From assembly GCA_019358875.1 (NCBI GenBank), contig JAHHIF010000079.1:1-33001 (forward strand): a DNA stretch of 33,001 nucleotides, written 5' to 3'. The stretch comes from Symplocastrum torsivum CPER-KK1 (GTDB lineage Bacteria; Cyanobacteriota; Cyanobacteriia; Cyanobacteriales; Coleofasciculaceae). The notes beneath the pieces are model-generated. The model did not search any database and had not been told where the DNA came from. It was given only the letters and a program-made list of their open reading frames with translations. The position numbers and the translations under genes were made by a program. Position 1 is the stretch's first letter. Each line of letters opens with the position of its first letter. Below are positions 1 to 7,618 of this stretch, piece by piece.

Positions 1-23
1 TGTTTAGCTCGTTCGTATTTCAT
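1..23 (-). CDS. Possible 5' end of a gene running off the left edge
   Basis: An ATG at 23-21 on the minus strand opens a frame that reads MKYERAK and stays open to the window edge. An AAGGA-type ribosome binding site lies a few bases upstream on the same strand. Only seven codons are visible, so no function can be given. The binding site plus the open frame is the only evidence. Confidence 0.35.
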
Positions 24-166
24 CAGTTTTCCTTATGAATCTGTCGTGGTGAGCGCAGAAAACGGGTGAGCGATCGCCTAATTTCAGACCTCATATTACC
101 CCAGCGACGACTTTTGCAAGAGGTCTAATAAATACGGTATCCCAATCAAAATACTGGAATATAGTG

Positions 167-592
167 ATGAGCGATCGCAAAAAAGTAAGTGATGAGTTCT
201 CTGCTGGCGGACAACCGACTCCAGAAACCTTGCAAAACCTTGCCAATGAAGGCTTCAAGTCAGTCATCAATCTCCGTTCAGTCGATGAAACAGGAGTATT
301 GAGTGATGAACAGCAGCAGGCTGAAGCCGCAGGACTTGAGTATGTCAATATCCCACTCAACCCAACTCAAGCGAATGATGAATCGGTTGGAAGAGTCCTC
401 TCAGAACTGGAAGAACTTCCTACTCCTATATTTTTCCATTGCCAAGCTGGGGGACGAGCAGGTGCATTAGCATTGATTGCCTTGGCAACTCAGCAAAAAC
501 TCAGCCGGGAAGAGGTTCTGAGCAAAGCACAAGCACTTGGCATTAACCCGGAACAGCCGCATCTCAAGCATTTTTTGGAGAATCTTCCGTAG
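167..592 (+). CDS. DUF442-type Cys-based phosphatase-like protein
   Basis: A 141-residue protein that resembles the DUF442 / beta-lactamase-hydrolase-like phosphatase family, small relatives of the dual-specificity phosphatase fold. The opening SDEFSAGGQPTPE and the INLR segment match the family start. The signature HCQAGGRAG gives a catalytic-loop Cys near residue 92 followed by Arg in a C-x4-R arrangement, as in this family. It has no signal peptide, so it is probably cytoplasmic. A GTG directly precedes the ATG at 167 and either could start translation. The substrate is unknown; some relatives are linked to sulfide metabolism, but nothing here supports that. Its 3' end overlaps the convergent padR-like gene by 29 bases. 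Confidence 0.8.
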   Translation: MSDRKKVSDEFSAGGQPTPETLQNLANEGFKSVINLRSVDETGVLSDEQQQAEAAGLEYVNIPLNPTQANDESVGRVLSELEELPTPIFFHCQAGGRAGALALIALATQQKLSREEVLSKAQALGINPEQPHLKHFLENLP

Positions 593-893
593 CGTGTTCA
601 AATAATTCCCCGAATAGTTCACGTACCTTCTCTTTTGCATCCTCCAACACATCCCTACCCAAGTCCGTTGCTTGGTAGATTCGTCGCATTTGTCGTCCTG
701 ATCGCTCCTCAACCGAGTACAGATACCCTTTGCGCTCCATGTCATGCAGCATAGGATAGAGCGTTCCTGCACTAAGCTTGTAACCATGACGAGCCAATTC
801 CTCCATAATGCCCAGCCCAAAAATGGGTTCATGAGCCGCATGGTGCAAGATATGTAGTCGAATCAAACCAGAGTAGAATTCTCGACCATCCAT
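564..893 (-). CDS. PadR-family transcriptional regulator
   Basis: A 109-residue protein with the PadR winged-helix pattern. An N-terminal helix (LIRLHILHHAAHEPIFGLGIMEEL, cited only by its ends LIRL and MEEL) is followed by the recognition helix SAGTLYPMLHDMERKGYL and a beta-wing with SGRQMRRIYQAT. The C-terminal acidic/basic helix (residues about 80-105) fits the short dimerisation helix of PadR subfamily 2. These proteins are usually repressors that release DNA on binding small aromatic or toxic ligands. No efflux pump, the usual target, lies next to it here. The only neighbours are the phosphatase, which it overlaps tail to tail, and purM, which lies upstream on the same strand. Confidence 0.88.
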   Translation of the reverse strand: MDGREFYSGLIRLHILHHAAHEPIFGLGIMEELARHGYKLSAGTLYPMLHDMERKGYLYSVEERSGRQMRRIYQATDLGRDVLEDAKEKVRELFGELFEHATEDSPKNA

Positions 894-980
894 TAGACAG
901 GCTTTCTATAACATTAGGAGCTTCAATTCTCTCCGTTTTTAATGACGCGCTCACTCCTAAGCCCGACTATCGGTGTGAAT

Positions 981-2069
981 TTATGCAAGTAGACCAACGA
1001 CGCTACCACTACCGTTAATAACCTCACCAATTTTATAGGCAGCAATATCTTGTGACTCAAACCATCTGAGAGTCGGCTCCGCTTGCTCCGGCGACACAAG
1101 TAGCACAAACCCGATACCCATGTTGAAGGTGTTAAACAGCGTGTCTGTACTAAGCTGTCCTGCATCAGCTAGCCAATGAAAAATTGGTGGAACTACCCAG
1201 CTATTCGGGTTAATCTGAATTGATTGATTTGTACCGAGGCAGCGAGGCAAGTTTTCCGGTAAACCGCCGCCAGTGATGTGCGCCATGCCATGAATCTCAA
1301 TACCCGCACGACGGGATTCCAGCACAGGTTTAACGTAAATCTGAGTCGGTTTCAACAAGACCTCACCTAAGCTTTGCCCTGCTAACTTTTCTGGGCGGGC
1401 ATCCCAAGCAACAGGTTGAGACGATTTTTCTTGGCTATCAGATTCTCGCTCTTGAAAAGATTGACTGTTTGCCGAAAACTCACTGACAATCTTCCGCACC
1501 AGGCTAAATCCATTACTGTGGACACCCTGACTTGCCAAACCAATCGCAATGTCTCCTACCTGCACCTGAGAGCCGTTGAGCATTTGGCTCTTTTCAACAA
1601 TTCCCACACAAAACCCTGCTAAGTCGTACTCTCCCGGTTGGTAGAAACCTGGCATTTCTGCCGTTTCTCCTCCTAGCAAGGCACACCCGGAAAGGCGACA
1701 GCCTTGGGTAATCCCGGCAACAACCTGCGTTAGCTGCTCGGAATTGAGCTTACCTGTTGCTAAATAATCCAAGAAAAATAGCGGCTCAGCGCCAGAGGTC
1801 AAAACATCGTTGACACACATGGCGACTAAATCAATCCCAACGGTGTTGTGGCAGTTGAGATCTTGAGCGAGTTTTAGCTTCGTACCAACGCCATCTGTGC
1901 CTGATACCAAAACGGGTTCTTGGTATCCTCCGGGCAACTGGAAACAACCACTAAAACCACCCAGTCCGCCCAGGACTTCAGGGCGATGTGTGCTTTGCAC
2001 CAAAGTGCGGATTTTCTCGACAAAAGCTCGACCTGCTTCGACATCAACTCCGGCTTCACGATAATCCAT
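981..2069 (-). CDS. purM: Phosphoribosylformylglycinamidine cyclo-ligase (AIR synthetase)
   Basis: Catalyses the ATP-dependent ring closure of FGAM to AIR, the fifth step of purine synthesis, in the cytoplasm. Family signatures are clear: MDYREAGVD at the start, GTDGVGTKLKLA, MCVNDVLTSGAEPLFFLDY, LLGGETAEMPGFY and HITGGG. A TTG sits just before the ATG at 2069; the ATG gives the canonical N terminus. Length is about 362 residues, slightly above the usual 340-350. The excess is a Ser/Gln/Glu-rich insertion around residues 200-224, between the KIVSE helix and the GQSLGEVLL segment. It appears to stand alone, with padR downstream on the same strand and rlpA divergent. Confidence 0.97.
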   Translation of the reverse strand: MDYREAGVDVEAGRAFVEKIRTLVQSTHRPEVLGGLGGFSGCFQLPGGYQEPVLVSGTDGVGTKLKLAQDLNCHNTVGIDLVAMCVNDVLTSGAEPLFFLDYLATGKLNSEQLTQVVAGITQGCRLSGCALLGGETAEMPGFYQPGEYDLAGFCVGIVEKSQMLNGSQVQVGDIAIGLASQGVHSNGFSLVRKIVSEFSANSQSFQERESDSQEKSSQPVAWDARPEKLAGQSLGEVLLKPTQIYVKPVLESRRAGIEIHGMAHITGGGLPENLPRCLGTNQSIQINPNSWVVPPIFHWLADAGQLSTDTLFNTFNMGIGFVLLVSPEQAEPTLRWFESQDIAAYKIGEVINGSGSVVGLLA

Positions 2070-2610
2070 CAAACAAAAACAAGGGTCTTGAGCGTTGGGT
2101 ACCCGGATGTCATTTTACAGGTGCTTTGCCTGAAAGTAGCGCGATCGCAATAAAAACTTGTCAGCAAGGTTTAGAACCTACCAACCAACTGCTTTAAGAA
2201 GAATTTACTCCTAAAGAAGGATGCTCTGGCTTTAGGAGTAAATTCTTCTCAATTGCTCCAACAACTTTTTAGCGGCTCGAAGGCGTTAGTCACATTTCTG
2301 CTACAAATTCGATACATTTTTTATAAATTTTTATAAAGTTTTGTTAAAAAAAATGTCAAATAGAGAAAAAGTGCAAACACTTGCCACTTGGGAATTTCGG
2401 GCGAATTTTCAAGATTCAGTTTTGATAAATTTACCTGCTAATCCCTCAACATCCTGATCCCCAAAGCCAAAACTTCATGATAGTCTGTTGCAGTTCAATG
2501 AAATAGAGCGGACACGGAACGAGTACGAGTTAATGGGTCGAATTTGACTTTGTCTTGTCTCGCAACCAACAACACTAATCTCGAATTCCAGTGCTTTTGA
2601 CAACGGACAT
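2070..2610. other. purM-rlpA divergent intergenic region
   Basis: A 541-base spacer between divergent genes. It holds a HIP1 octamer near 2141, the long perfect hairpin at 2197-2249, and a very A/T-rich stretch around 2310-2365 that could contain the rlpA promoter. I could not assign convincing -35/-10 boxes. I see no credible coding region; short frames here are not supported by composition or binding sites. Confidence 0.5.
2197..2249. repeat. Perfect 20-bp inverted repeat (hairpin)
   Basis: The arms 2197-2216 and 2230-2249 are exact reverse complements (starting AGAAGAATTTACTCC) around a 13-base loop. The stem is unusually long and perfect. Neither side is followed by a T run, so it is not a typical intrinsic terminator. 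It lies upstream of both purM and rlpA. It could be an operator, a leader RNA structure or a copy of a dispersed palindromic repeat. Confidence 0.85.
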
Positions 2611-3723
2611 ATGAATCAACGAATTTGGAGTAGCCTAACCGCTACTGTCATGACAACAGTTCTTGGTACGGCAACATCCAGTTATGCTCAACAAACCCAA
2701 ACAATTAATCAGGGTTCTACGATAAGCGCTCCCACAACTCAAGTGCAGGGTGTGCCAGCAACCAGTACTCTTACCTCAGCTCAAGCTACAGCCCAAGCGA
2801 CCGAAGTCGTGAAGGTAGGAGAATTGCAGTCTCGTATCCCCCCTAGAGAAGAAGAAGTCATCGCCAAAATTCATGCTCATGAAGTAGCAGGGCGTCAGGC
2901 AGCAACACTCTTTGTCCGAAGCATTCCTGTCTTGACTTTTCTCGGTTCAAATTCAGTCGTGCCGAATGGAACCAAGGTAGGACAATCGGATAGTCTTCAA
3001 AAGACGGCTTCAGAGGACACAGTATCTCGATTAGGTGTAGCCAATGCAACCGGACAAATTAGTGCCGCACCGAACGTGAGTACCACGGGAGACGACCCAG
3101 TATGGAGAGCGACAGCAATTGCGGCAAAGCTGAATCAACTGAGTCGAGACAACGTCAATGCTGAGGCGATCGCAGTACAAATGAAGCCAGAATGCAACTG
3201 CTACAGTATTGACGTGAATGATGAGGAACTAGTCCGCATCAACGAGACAACAGTCTTAGCCGATACAACCCACAATCCGGCTGAAGATGCCCTACAAGCG
3301 ACCAACAGACTGCGGCGGTTAATGGGCAATGCGCCGCCCTTACGGGAAATTACTGGGATGCAACCAGCCACACCTCTAGCACAGGTTTCCCTTGGTCCAA
3401 TTCGTGTTCAAGTTAGCGGTATGGCGTCCTGGTACGGTCCCGGCTTTCATGGCAAGCGCAGTGCTAGCGGCGAGAGATACAACCAGAATGCGATGACTGC
3501 CGCCCACCGCAGCTTACCGTTTGGCACCAATGTGCAAGTTACAAACCTAAATAATGGTCGCTCTGTCGTTGTGCGGATTAATGATCGAGGCCCCTATATC
3601 AGAGGACGTGTAATTGACCTTTCAGCCGCCGCCGCGAGAATGCTCGGACTCATACATTCAGGCACGGCACCTGTGCGTATCGATGTCTTAGATCCATCCC
3701 AACCCGCCGTAGTTGAGTATTAA
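2611..3723 (+). CDS. RlpA-like septal ring lytic transglycosylase family protein
   Basis: A 370-residue exported protein. A signal peptide ends near SSYAQ (residue 26-27). A long, low-complexity Thr/Gln/Ala-rich region follows to about residue 80, then a region with the cyanobacterial-type segments DPVWRATAIAAKLNQL and RLRRLMGNAPPL. The double-psi beta-barrel RlpA domain occupies about 268-360, from MASWYGPGFHGKRSASGE through TAAHRSLPFGT to VRINDRGPY and GRVIDLS. His299 and Asp325 match the conserved residues of RlpA-type enzymes, which cut peptidoglycan strands lacking peptide stems. No SPOR domain is present, unlike Escherichia coli RlpA. No lipobox Cys is visible, so a periplasmic soluble form is likely. 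Activity is inferred from the family only. Confidence 0.9.
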   Translation: MNQRIWSSLTATVMTTVLGTATSSYAQQTQTINQGSTISAPTTQVQGVPATSTLTSAQATAQATEVVKVGELQSRIPPREEEVIAKIHAHEVAGRQAATLFVRSIPVLTFLGSNSVVPNGTKVGQSDSLQKTASEDTVSRLGVANATGQISAAPNVSTTGDDPVWRATAIAAKLNQLSRDNVNAEAIAVQMKPECNCYSIDVNDEELVRINETTVLADTTHNPAEDALQATNRLRRLMGNAPPLREITGMQPATPLAQVSLGPIRVQVSGMASWYGPGFHGKRSASGERYNQNAMTAAHRSLPFGTNVQVTNLNNGRSVVVRINDRGPYIRGRVIDLSAAAARMLGLIHSGTAPVRIDVLDPSQPAVVEY

Positions 3724-3819
3724 ATACCTCTGAAGGGTGAGATTTTTGGGTTAGGTTGTAGGCTGGCTCTCGGCAATCAAATTGCTAACATCAATCTAGA
3801 ATCCAAACCCTAAAATCTC

Positions 3820-5376
3820 ATGCGCCTGTTTACAACAACAGCCGGGTTGCGCTGCTATCTAGAGCGTTACCGCTCCGGAACGGACGTTGGTCTTATTCCA
3901 ACAATGGGAGCGTTGCACGCTGGTCATCTCAGTTTAATGGAGCGGGCAAGACAAGAGAATGCTATTGTCATCGTCAGCATTTTTGTCAATCCGCTACAGT
4001 TTGGTCCAACTGAGGATTTTCAGCACTATCCACGTCAGTTGGAGGAAGACCAGCAACTCTGTAAACAGTTAGGGATTGATGCAATTTTTGCCCCAACCGC
4101 TGTCGAATTTTACGGCAATCATCTGCCCAAATCAGGCAGCGGTACTAACTTGAGTCAAGTTATCCCACCCGCAGCGATGACATCTGTATTATGCGGTCGC
4201 TCTCGCCCTGGTCACTTTCAGGGAGTCGCGACAGTGGTGACAAAACTGTTGAACTTGGTACAGCCACAACGCGCCTATTTTGGTGAGAAGGATGCCCAGC
4301 AACTGGCGATTATCCGACGTTTGGTGGCAGACTTGAATATGCCTGTGACGATTGTTGGTTGTCCAACGGTGCGGGAAGAGTCGGGACTTGCTTACAGTTC
4401 TCGCAATCAATATTTGACACAAACGCAAAAAGCTCATGCGCCACTACTGTTTAGGGCTTTGCAGCAAGCGCAGGCAGTTTTTCAAGCAGGTGAACACGAT
4501 CGCATTACTCTCATTGAGACAGTCAAGTCAGAGTTAGCTGTGGCTAAGGGTATTCAGGTGGAGTACATTGAATTAGTACATCCCACAACCTTAATACCTT
4601 TGGAGCAAGTTGAAGATAGTGGACTCTTAGCGATCGCCGCTCGCTTTGGTTCAACTCGTTTAATTGACAATATCGTCCTGCGGTACCGGAAGCCGATTGT
4701 AGCAATTGATGGCCCTGCGGGTGCAGGAAAATCCACTGTAACCCGTCAAGTAGCCCAGAAATTAGGGCTAATGCATTTGGATACGGGTGCAATGTATCGA
4801 GCATTAACATGGCGAGTTTTGGAAGCAAGAATCGCATTGGATGATGAACCAGCGATCGCAGAACTTGCTAGTCAGTCTCAAATTTATCTCACCACCGATA
4901 ACGTAGCAGATACCGCCGTGCGCGTGTTGATCGATGGCGAGGACGTTACCCAAGCAATTCGCACACAGGAAGTCACGAAAAATGTTTCTGCGATCGCAGC
5001 CGTGCCAGCGGTTCGTCATGAGTTAGTCAAACAACAACAGCGCTGGGGGTGCAAGGGCGGTATTGTTGCAGAAGGTCGAGATATCGGTACCCACGTCTTT
5101 CCCGATGCTGAACTCAAAATCTTCTTAACCGCTTCCGTCCAGGAAAGGGCACGCCGACGCCATCAAGACCTTAAAGACCAAAAACAAGAAGAAGTGAGCT
5201 TAGAACAGCTAGAACGGGATATTCAGCAGCGCGACATCCGCGATAGCACCCGTGCTTTGGCACCCCTATGCAAGGCAGCAGATGCAATTGAACTCAACAC
5301 AGATGGTTTAACTATCCCTGAAGTGACTGAGCGAATTGTTAGTCTTTACCATCAAAAAGTCTCTGCTGCGGTCTGA
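3820..5376 (+). CDS. panC/cmk: Bifunctional pantoate-beta-alanine ligase / cytidylate kinase
   Basis: A 518-residue fusion typical of cyanobacteria. The N-terminal half (about 1-285) is pantothenate synthetase, joining pantoate and beta-alanine for coenzyme A synthesis; visible motifs are PTMGALHAGH, IFVNPLQF, RSRPGHFQGV, FGEKDAQQL and SSRN. The C-terminal half (about 291-518) is CMP/dCMP kinase, with a P-loop GPAGAGKS at about 298-305, the LDTGAMYRA segment, EGRDIGT and the lid-region Arg cluster ERARRRHQDL. Both catalytic halves look intact. It starts about 96 bases after rlpA and may be transcribed with it. Terminator-like hairpins follow downstream. Confidence 0.97.
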   Translation: MRLFTTTAGLRCYLERYRSGTDVGLIPTMGALHAGHLSLMERARQENAIVIVSIFVNPLQFGPTEDFQHYPRQLEEDQQLCKQLGIDAIFAPTAVEFYGNHLPKSGSGTNLSQVIPPAAMTSVLCGRSRPGHFQGVATVVTKLLNLVQPQRAYFGEKDAQQLAIIRRLVADLNMPVTIVGCPTVREESGLAYSSRNQYLTQTQKAHAPLLFRALQQAQAVFQAGEHDRITLIETVKSELAVAKGIQVEYIELVHPTTLIPLEQVEDSGLLAIAARFGSTRLIDNIVLRYRKPIVAIDGPAGAGKSTVTRQVAQKLGLMHLDTGAMYRALTWRVLEARIALDDEPAIAELASQSQIYLTTDNVADTAVRVLIDGEDVTQAIRTQEVTKNVSAIAAVPAVRHELVKQQQRWGCKGGIVAEGRDIGTHVFPDAELKIFLTASVQERARRRHQDLKDQKQEEVSLEQLERDIQQRDIRDSTRALAPLCKAADAIELNTDGLTIPEVTERIVSLYHQKVSAAV

Positions 5377-5441
5377 TTAGGCTGCCAAAACTGCATAAAC
5401 AACAGTGGCTCAACGGATAGGTAAGTAGGCTTTCAGTCATA

Positions 5442-5475
5442 CCCTACTGGGATTCTTTCAGTGGGGTTTATTCTT
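5442..5475 (+). terminator. Possible terminator hairpin 1 after panC/cmk
   Basis: Arms CCCTACTG (5442-5449) and CAGTGGGG (5459-5466) pair over eight bases with one G-U wobble around a 9-base loop, and a T-rich tract (TTTATTCTTCTT) follows. It lies about 65 bases after the panC/cmk stop. The T tract is interrupted, so strength is uncertain. Confidence 0.5.
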
Positions 5476-5567
5476 CTTGATTACAGGGAATCTCTGAAAT
5501 TGTTATCCCTTCCGGCAGGATGATGAACTCTCCCAAATACCAAGGAAAGATATAGTTGGTAGATTTT

Positions 5568-5603
5568 CCCTCACCGGAACGATAGCTGGTGGGGTTTTTC
5601 TTT
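5568..5603 (+). terminator. Possible terminator hairpin 2 after panC/cmk
   Basis: Arms CCTCACC (5569-5575) and GGTGGGG (5588-5594) form a 7-bp stem with one G-U pair and a 12-base loop, followed by TTTTTCTTT. It resembles the hairpin at 5442-5466 in layout and in its 3' arm, so the two may be tandem terminators or diverged copies of one element. Confidence 0.5.
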
Positions 5604-5642
5604 GCCAGATTTCAAGTTTCACAAGTAGTATTTCGGCAAGAG

Positions 5643-5801
5643 CTAGGTCTTTTCCTTGATAGAAGAGTTGTCTGCCTCTACCTGGGGGTCAAACTGCTGT
5701 CGAACCCTTTCAATCTGAGCTGTAATCCTTTCAATTCTCTGCTTAACCTTTAGGAGGTCAATATTTGACCAAATATTCGGTCGCTGGAAGTCTTCTTTCA
5801 T
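5643..5801 (-). CDS. Possible 52-residue hypothetical protein
   Basis: An ATG at 5801 opens a 52-codon frame ending TAG at 5643-5645. The product begins MKEDFQRPNIWSN and continues with a charged amphipathic stretch (KVKQRIERITAQIERVRQQF) predicted to form a single helix or short coiled coil, then an acidic tail. The reading has a sensible composition for a real small protein. No strong ribosome binding site precedes it. A direct repeat GTAATAC-AC-GTAATAC lies just upstream at 5804-5819. I do not recognise a family. Confidence 0.45.
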   Translation of the reverse strand: MKEDFQRPNIWSNIDLLKVKQRIERITAQIERVRQQFDPQVEADNSSIKEKT

Positions 5802-6002
5802 CGGTAATACACGTAATACTTAAATTGTCAAGAGCAATATACTTAAATTTACCTTGACTTTAATGCGCTGACTTCTTTCCGAAGATATACGAGGAGAGCC
5901 ACTTCTATCGAGTACACGCATAGTTCTTCGTTCCTGCGCTACCATATTCCCTGCCAACTGCCAGAATTAGAGAATATTTAAGATGTCTTAGGAGAATCAG
6001 TC

Positions 6003-6239
6003 ATGGGACTAGAAAAAAGAATGTTTAGGGGTATGTTTGCCCCTGGTGAGGTTGTTCAGCTCAGACAAATGTGTTTTACACCAGGACGGGTGTTTGAGCC
6101 GGGAAAATATATTGTTGGTGAGTTACCAGATATTGCTTTTGATATGGGATTAGTTGATCGACTGCCCCCAGTTAAGGGCAAGAGCGCTCAAATTACAGAT
6201 GTCGAGACACCTACAGAAGCCAATCCTGACGATTTGTAA
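6003..6239 (+). CDS. Hypothetical protein translationally coupled to bioF
   Basis: A 78-residue protein starting MGLEKRMFRGMFAPGEV, with a good AGGAG ribosome binding site about 9 bases before the ATG. Its TAA overlaps the ATG of bioF (TAATG at 6237-6241), so the two are almost certainly co-translated. The sequence has a compact middle (VFEPGKYIVGELPDIAFDMGLVDRL) and a disordered acidic tail, with no membrane segment and no Cys pair or metal motif. I do not recognise the family. The tight coupling hints at a role linked to biotin synthesis or to BioF itself, but this is inference from position only. Confidence 0.8.
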   Translation: MGLEKRMFRGMFAPGEVVQLRQMCFTPGRVFEPGKYIVGELPDIAFDMGLVDRLPPVKGKSAQITDVETPTEANPDDL

Positions 6240-7402
6240 TGCTGAGTGATCCTTACGCTTGGCTAGAGCAATCCCTAACGACGATTCACCAGGCTGATTG
6301 GTATCGCTCAGTGCAAACGCTTCAGGGTCGTTCTGGTGCAACAGTGCAACTGGACGGACGAGAGGTAATTAACTTTGCTAGTAATGATTATCTGGGACTA
6401 ACTGGTGATGAGCGCTTAATCCAGGCAGCGATCGCAGCTACCCAGGAATATGGTACAGGTAGCACTGGCTCTCGACTGCTTACGGGTCATCGGCAGTTGC
6501 ATCAGCAATTGGAACGTGCGATCGCGTTTCTGAAGCAAACTGAAGAGGCACTAGTATTCAGTTCTGGGTATTTGGCGAACATAGGCACAATTGCCGCCTT
6601 AGTTGGGAAGCGCGATTTGATTCTCGCTGATCAGTACAATCACTCCAGCCTCAAGAATGGCGCGATTTTGAGTGGTTCAGTAGTCGTAAACTATGCTCAT
6701 AGTGACATTGAAGATTTAAAAACTCAGCTAGCTGAACATCGGCAACACCACCGTCGTTGCCTGATTGTTACCGATAGTGTTTTTAGTATGGATGGTGACC
6801 TTTGCCCCTTGCCAGAAATTTTGGCGATCGCAGAACACTTTAGCTGCATGGTGCTGGTTGATGAAGCACACGCCACTGGAGTTTTGGGAGCCAACGGTGC
6901 TGGTTGTGTGGAACACTTCGGCTGTACCGGACAAACACTAATCCAAGTTGGCACCCTTAGTAAGGCATTAGGTAGTTTAGGTGGTTACGTGGCAGGTTCA
7001 TCTGTCCTGATTGACTTCCTCCGAAATCGCGCACCAAGCTGGATTTACACCACTGGGTTATCTCCCGCTGATACAGCCGCTGCCCTAGAAGCCGTCCAGA
7101 TTGTCCAGCAGGAACCAGAACGCCGCGCTAAAGTCAATAACAATGTAGATACCCTCAAGCATTTGATGCAACGGTTGCCTCAGCTCAAGTTGTTGCCTTC
7201 TGAGTCACCCATCCTCTGTGTCAAGCAAGCTAGTGCAACCGATGCCCTTACAACTGGCGAGAAATTGAAAGCGGCTGGTATTTTTGCCCCAGCGATTCGC
7301 CCTCCTACCGTTCCCACGAGTCGGATTCGCATCTCCGTTATGGCAACTCATGAACTATCTCACCTTCATCAACTGGTGCTTGCCTTAGAAGCGATCGCAT
7401 AA
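6239..7402 (+). CDS. bioF: 8-amino-7-oxononanoate synthase
   Basis: A PLP enzyme of the alpha-oxoamine synthase family. It condenses pimeloyl-ACP (or -CoA) with L-alanine to give KAPA, the first step of the biotin ring pathway. At 387 residues it has the usual length. Visible features are NFASNDYLGL, the GTGSTGSRLLTGH segment, FSSGYLANIG, the cofactor-contacting VDEAHATGVLG, and the Schiff-base lysine at about 242 in GTLSKALGSLGGY. No other biotin gene is in the window. Close relatives include glycine C-acetyltransferase and 5-aminolevulinate synthase, but the N-terminal pattern and length favour BioF. Confidence 0.93.
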   Translation: MLSDPYAWLEQSLTTIHQADWYRSVQTLQGRSGATVQLDGREVINFASNDYLGLTGDERLIQAAIAATQEYGTGSTGSRLLTGHRQLHQQLERAIAFLKQTEEALVFSSGYLANIGTIAALVGKRDLILADQYNHSSLKNGAILSGSVVVNYAHSDIEDLKTQLAEHRQHHRRCLIVTDSVFSMDGDLCPLPEILAIAEHFSCMVLVDEAHATGVLGANGAGCVEHFGCTGQTLIQVGTLSKALGSLGGYVAGSSVLIDFLRNRAPSWIYTTGLSPADTAAALEAVQIVQQEPERRAKVNNNVDTLKHLMQRLPQLKLLPSESPILCVKQASATDALTTGEKLKAAGIFAPAIRPPTVPTSRIRISVMATHELSHLHQLVLALEAIA

Positions 7403-7508
7403 CATAAATCTCGTCTATATTTCTGATTACCTCGTAGAGGGAAGAAGAACAAGGGGAACAAGAGAGGGATTTTCGTTAGTCAGTAATTGAGTTACACCGG
7501 GAAAATAA

Positions 7509-7535
7509 AACCCCGCTGTTGACGCTAGCAGGGTT
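7509..7535. repeat. Hairpin with minus-strand terminator character
   Basis: AACCCCGCT (7509-7517) pairs with AGCAGGGTT (7527-7535) with one G-U wobble and a 9-base loop. On the minus strand it is followed by TTATTTTC, the terminator-like orientation, yet no minus-strand gene reads into it. On the plus strand, after bioF, it lacks a T run. It may still end bioF transcripts or be a repeat. Confidence 0.45.
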
Positions 7536-7618
7536 ATCAGCACAATGAGTAGTCTATATACCTATCCGAGTTTTCACAGTTAGTTATGCAGTTAGCTCAA
7601 TTTCGTGGCTAAGACGCA

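Noticed and set aside
467..841. A 124-codon minus-strand frame over the phosphatase and padR genes
   Set aside because: It is a different frame of DNA already coding for the phosphatase and PadR proteins, both of which match families.
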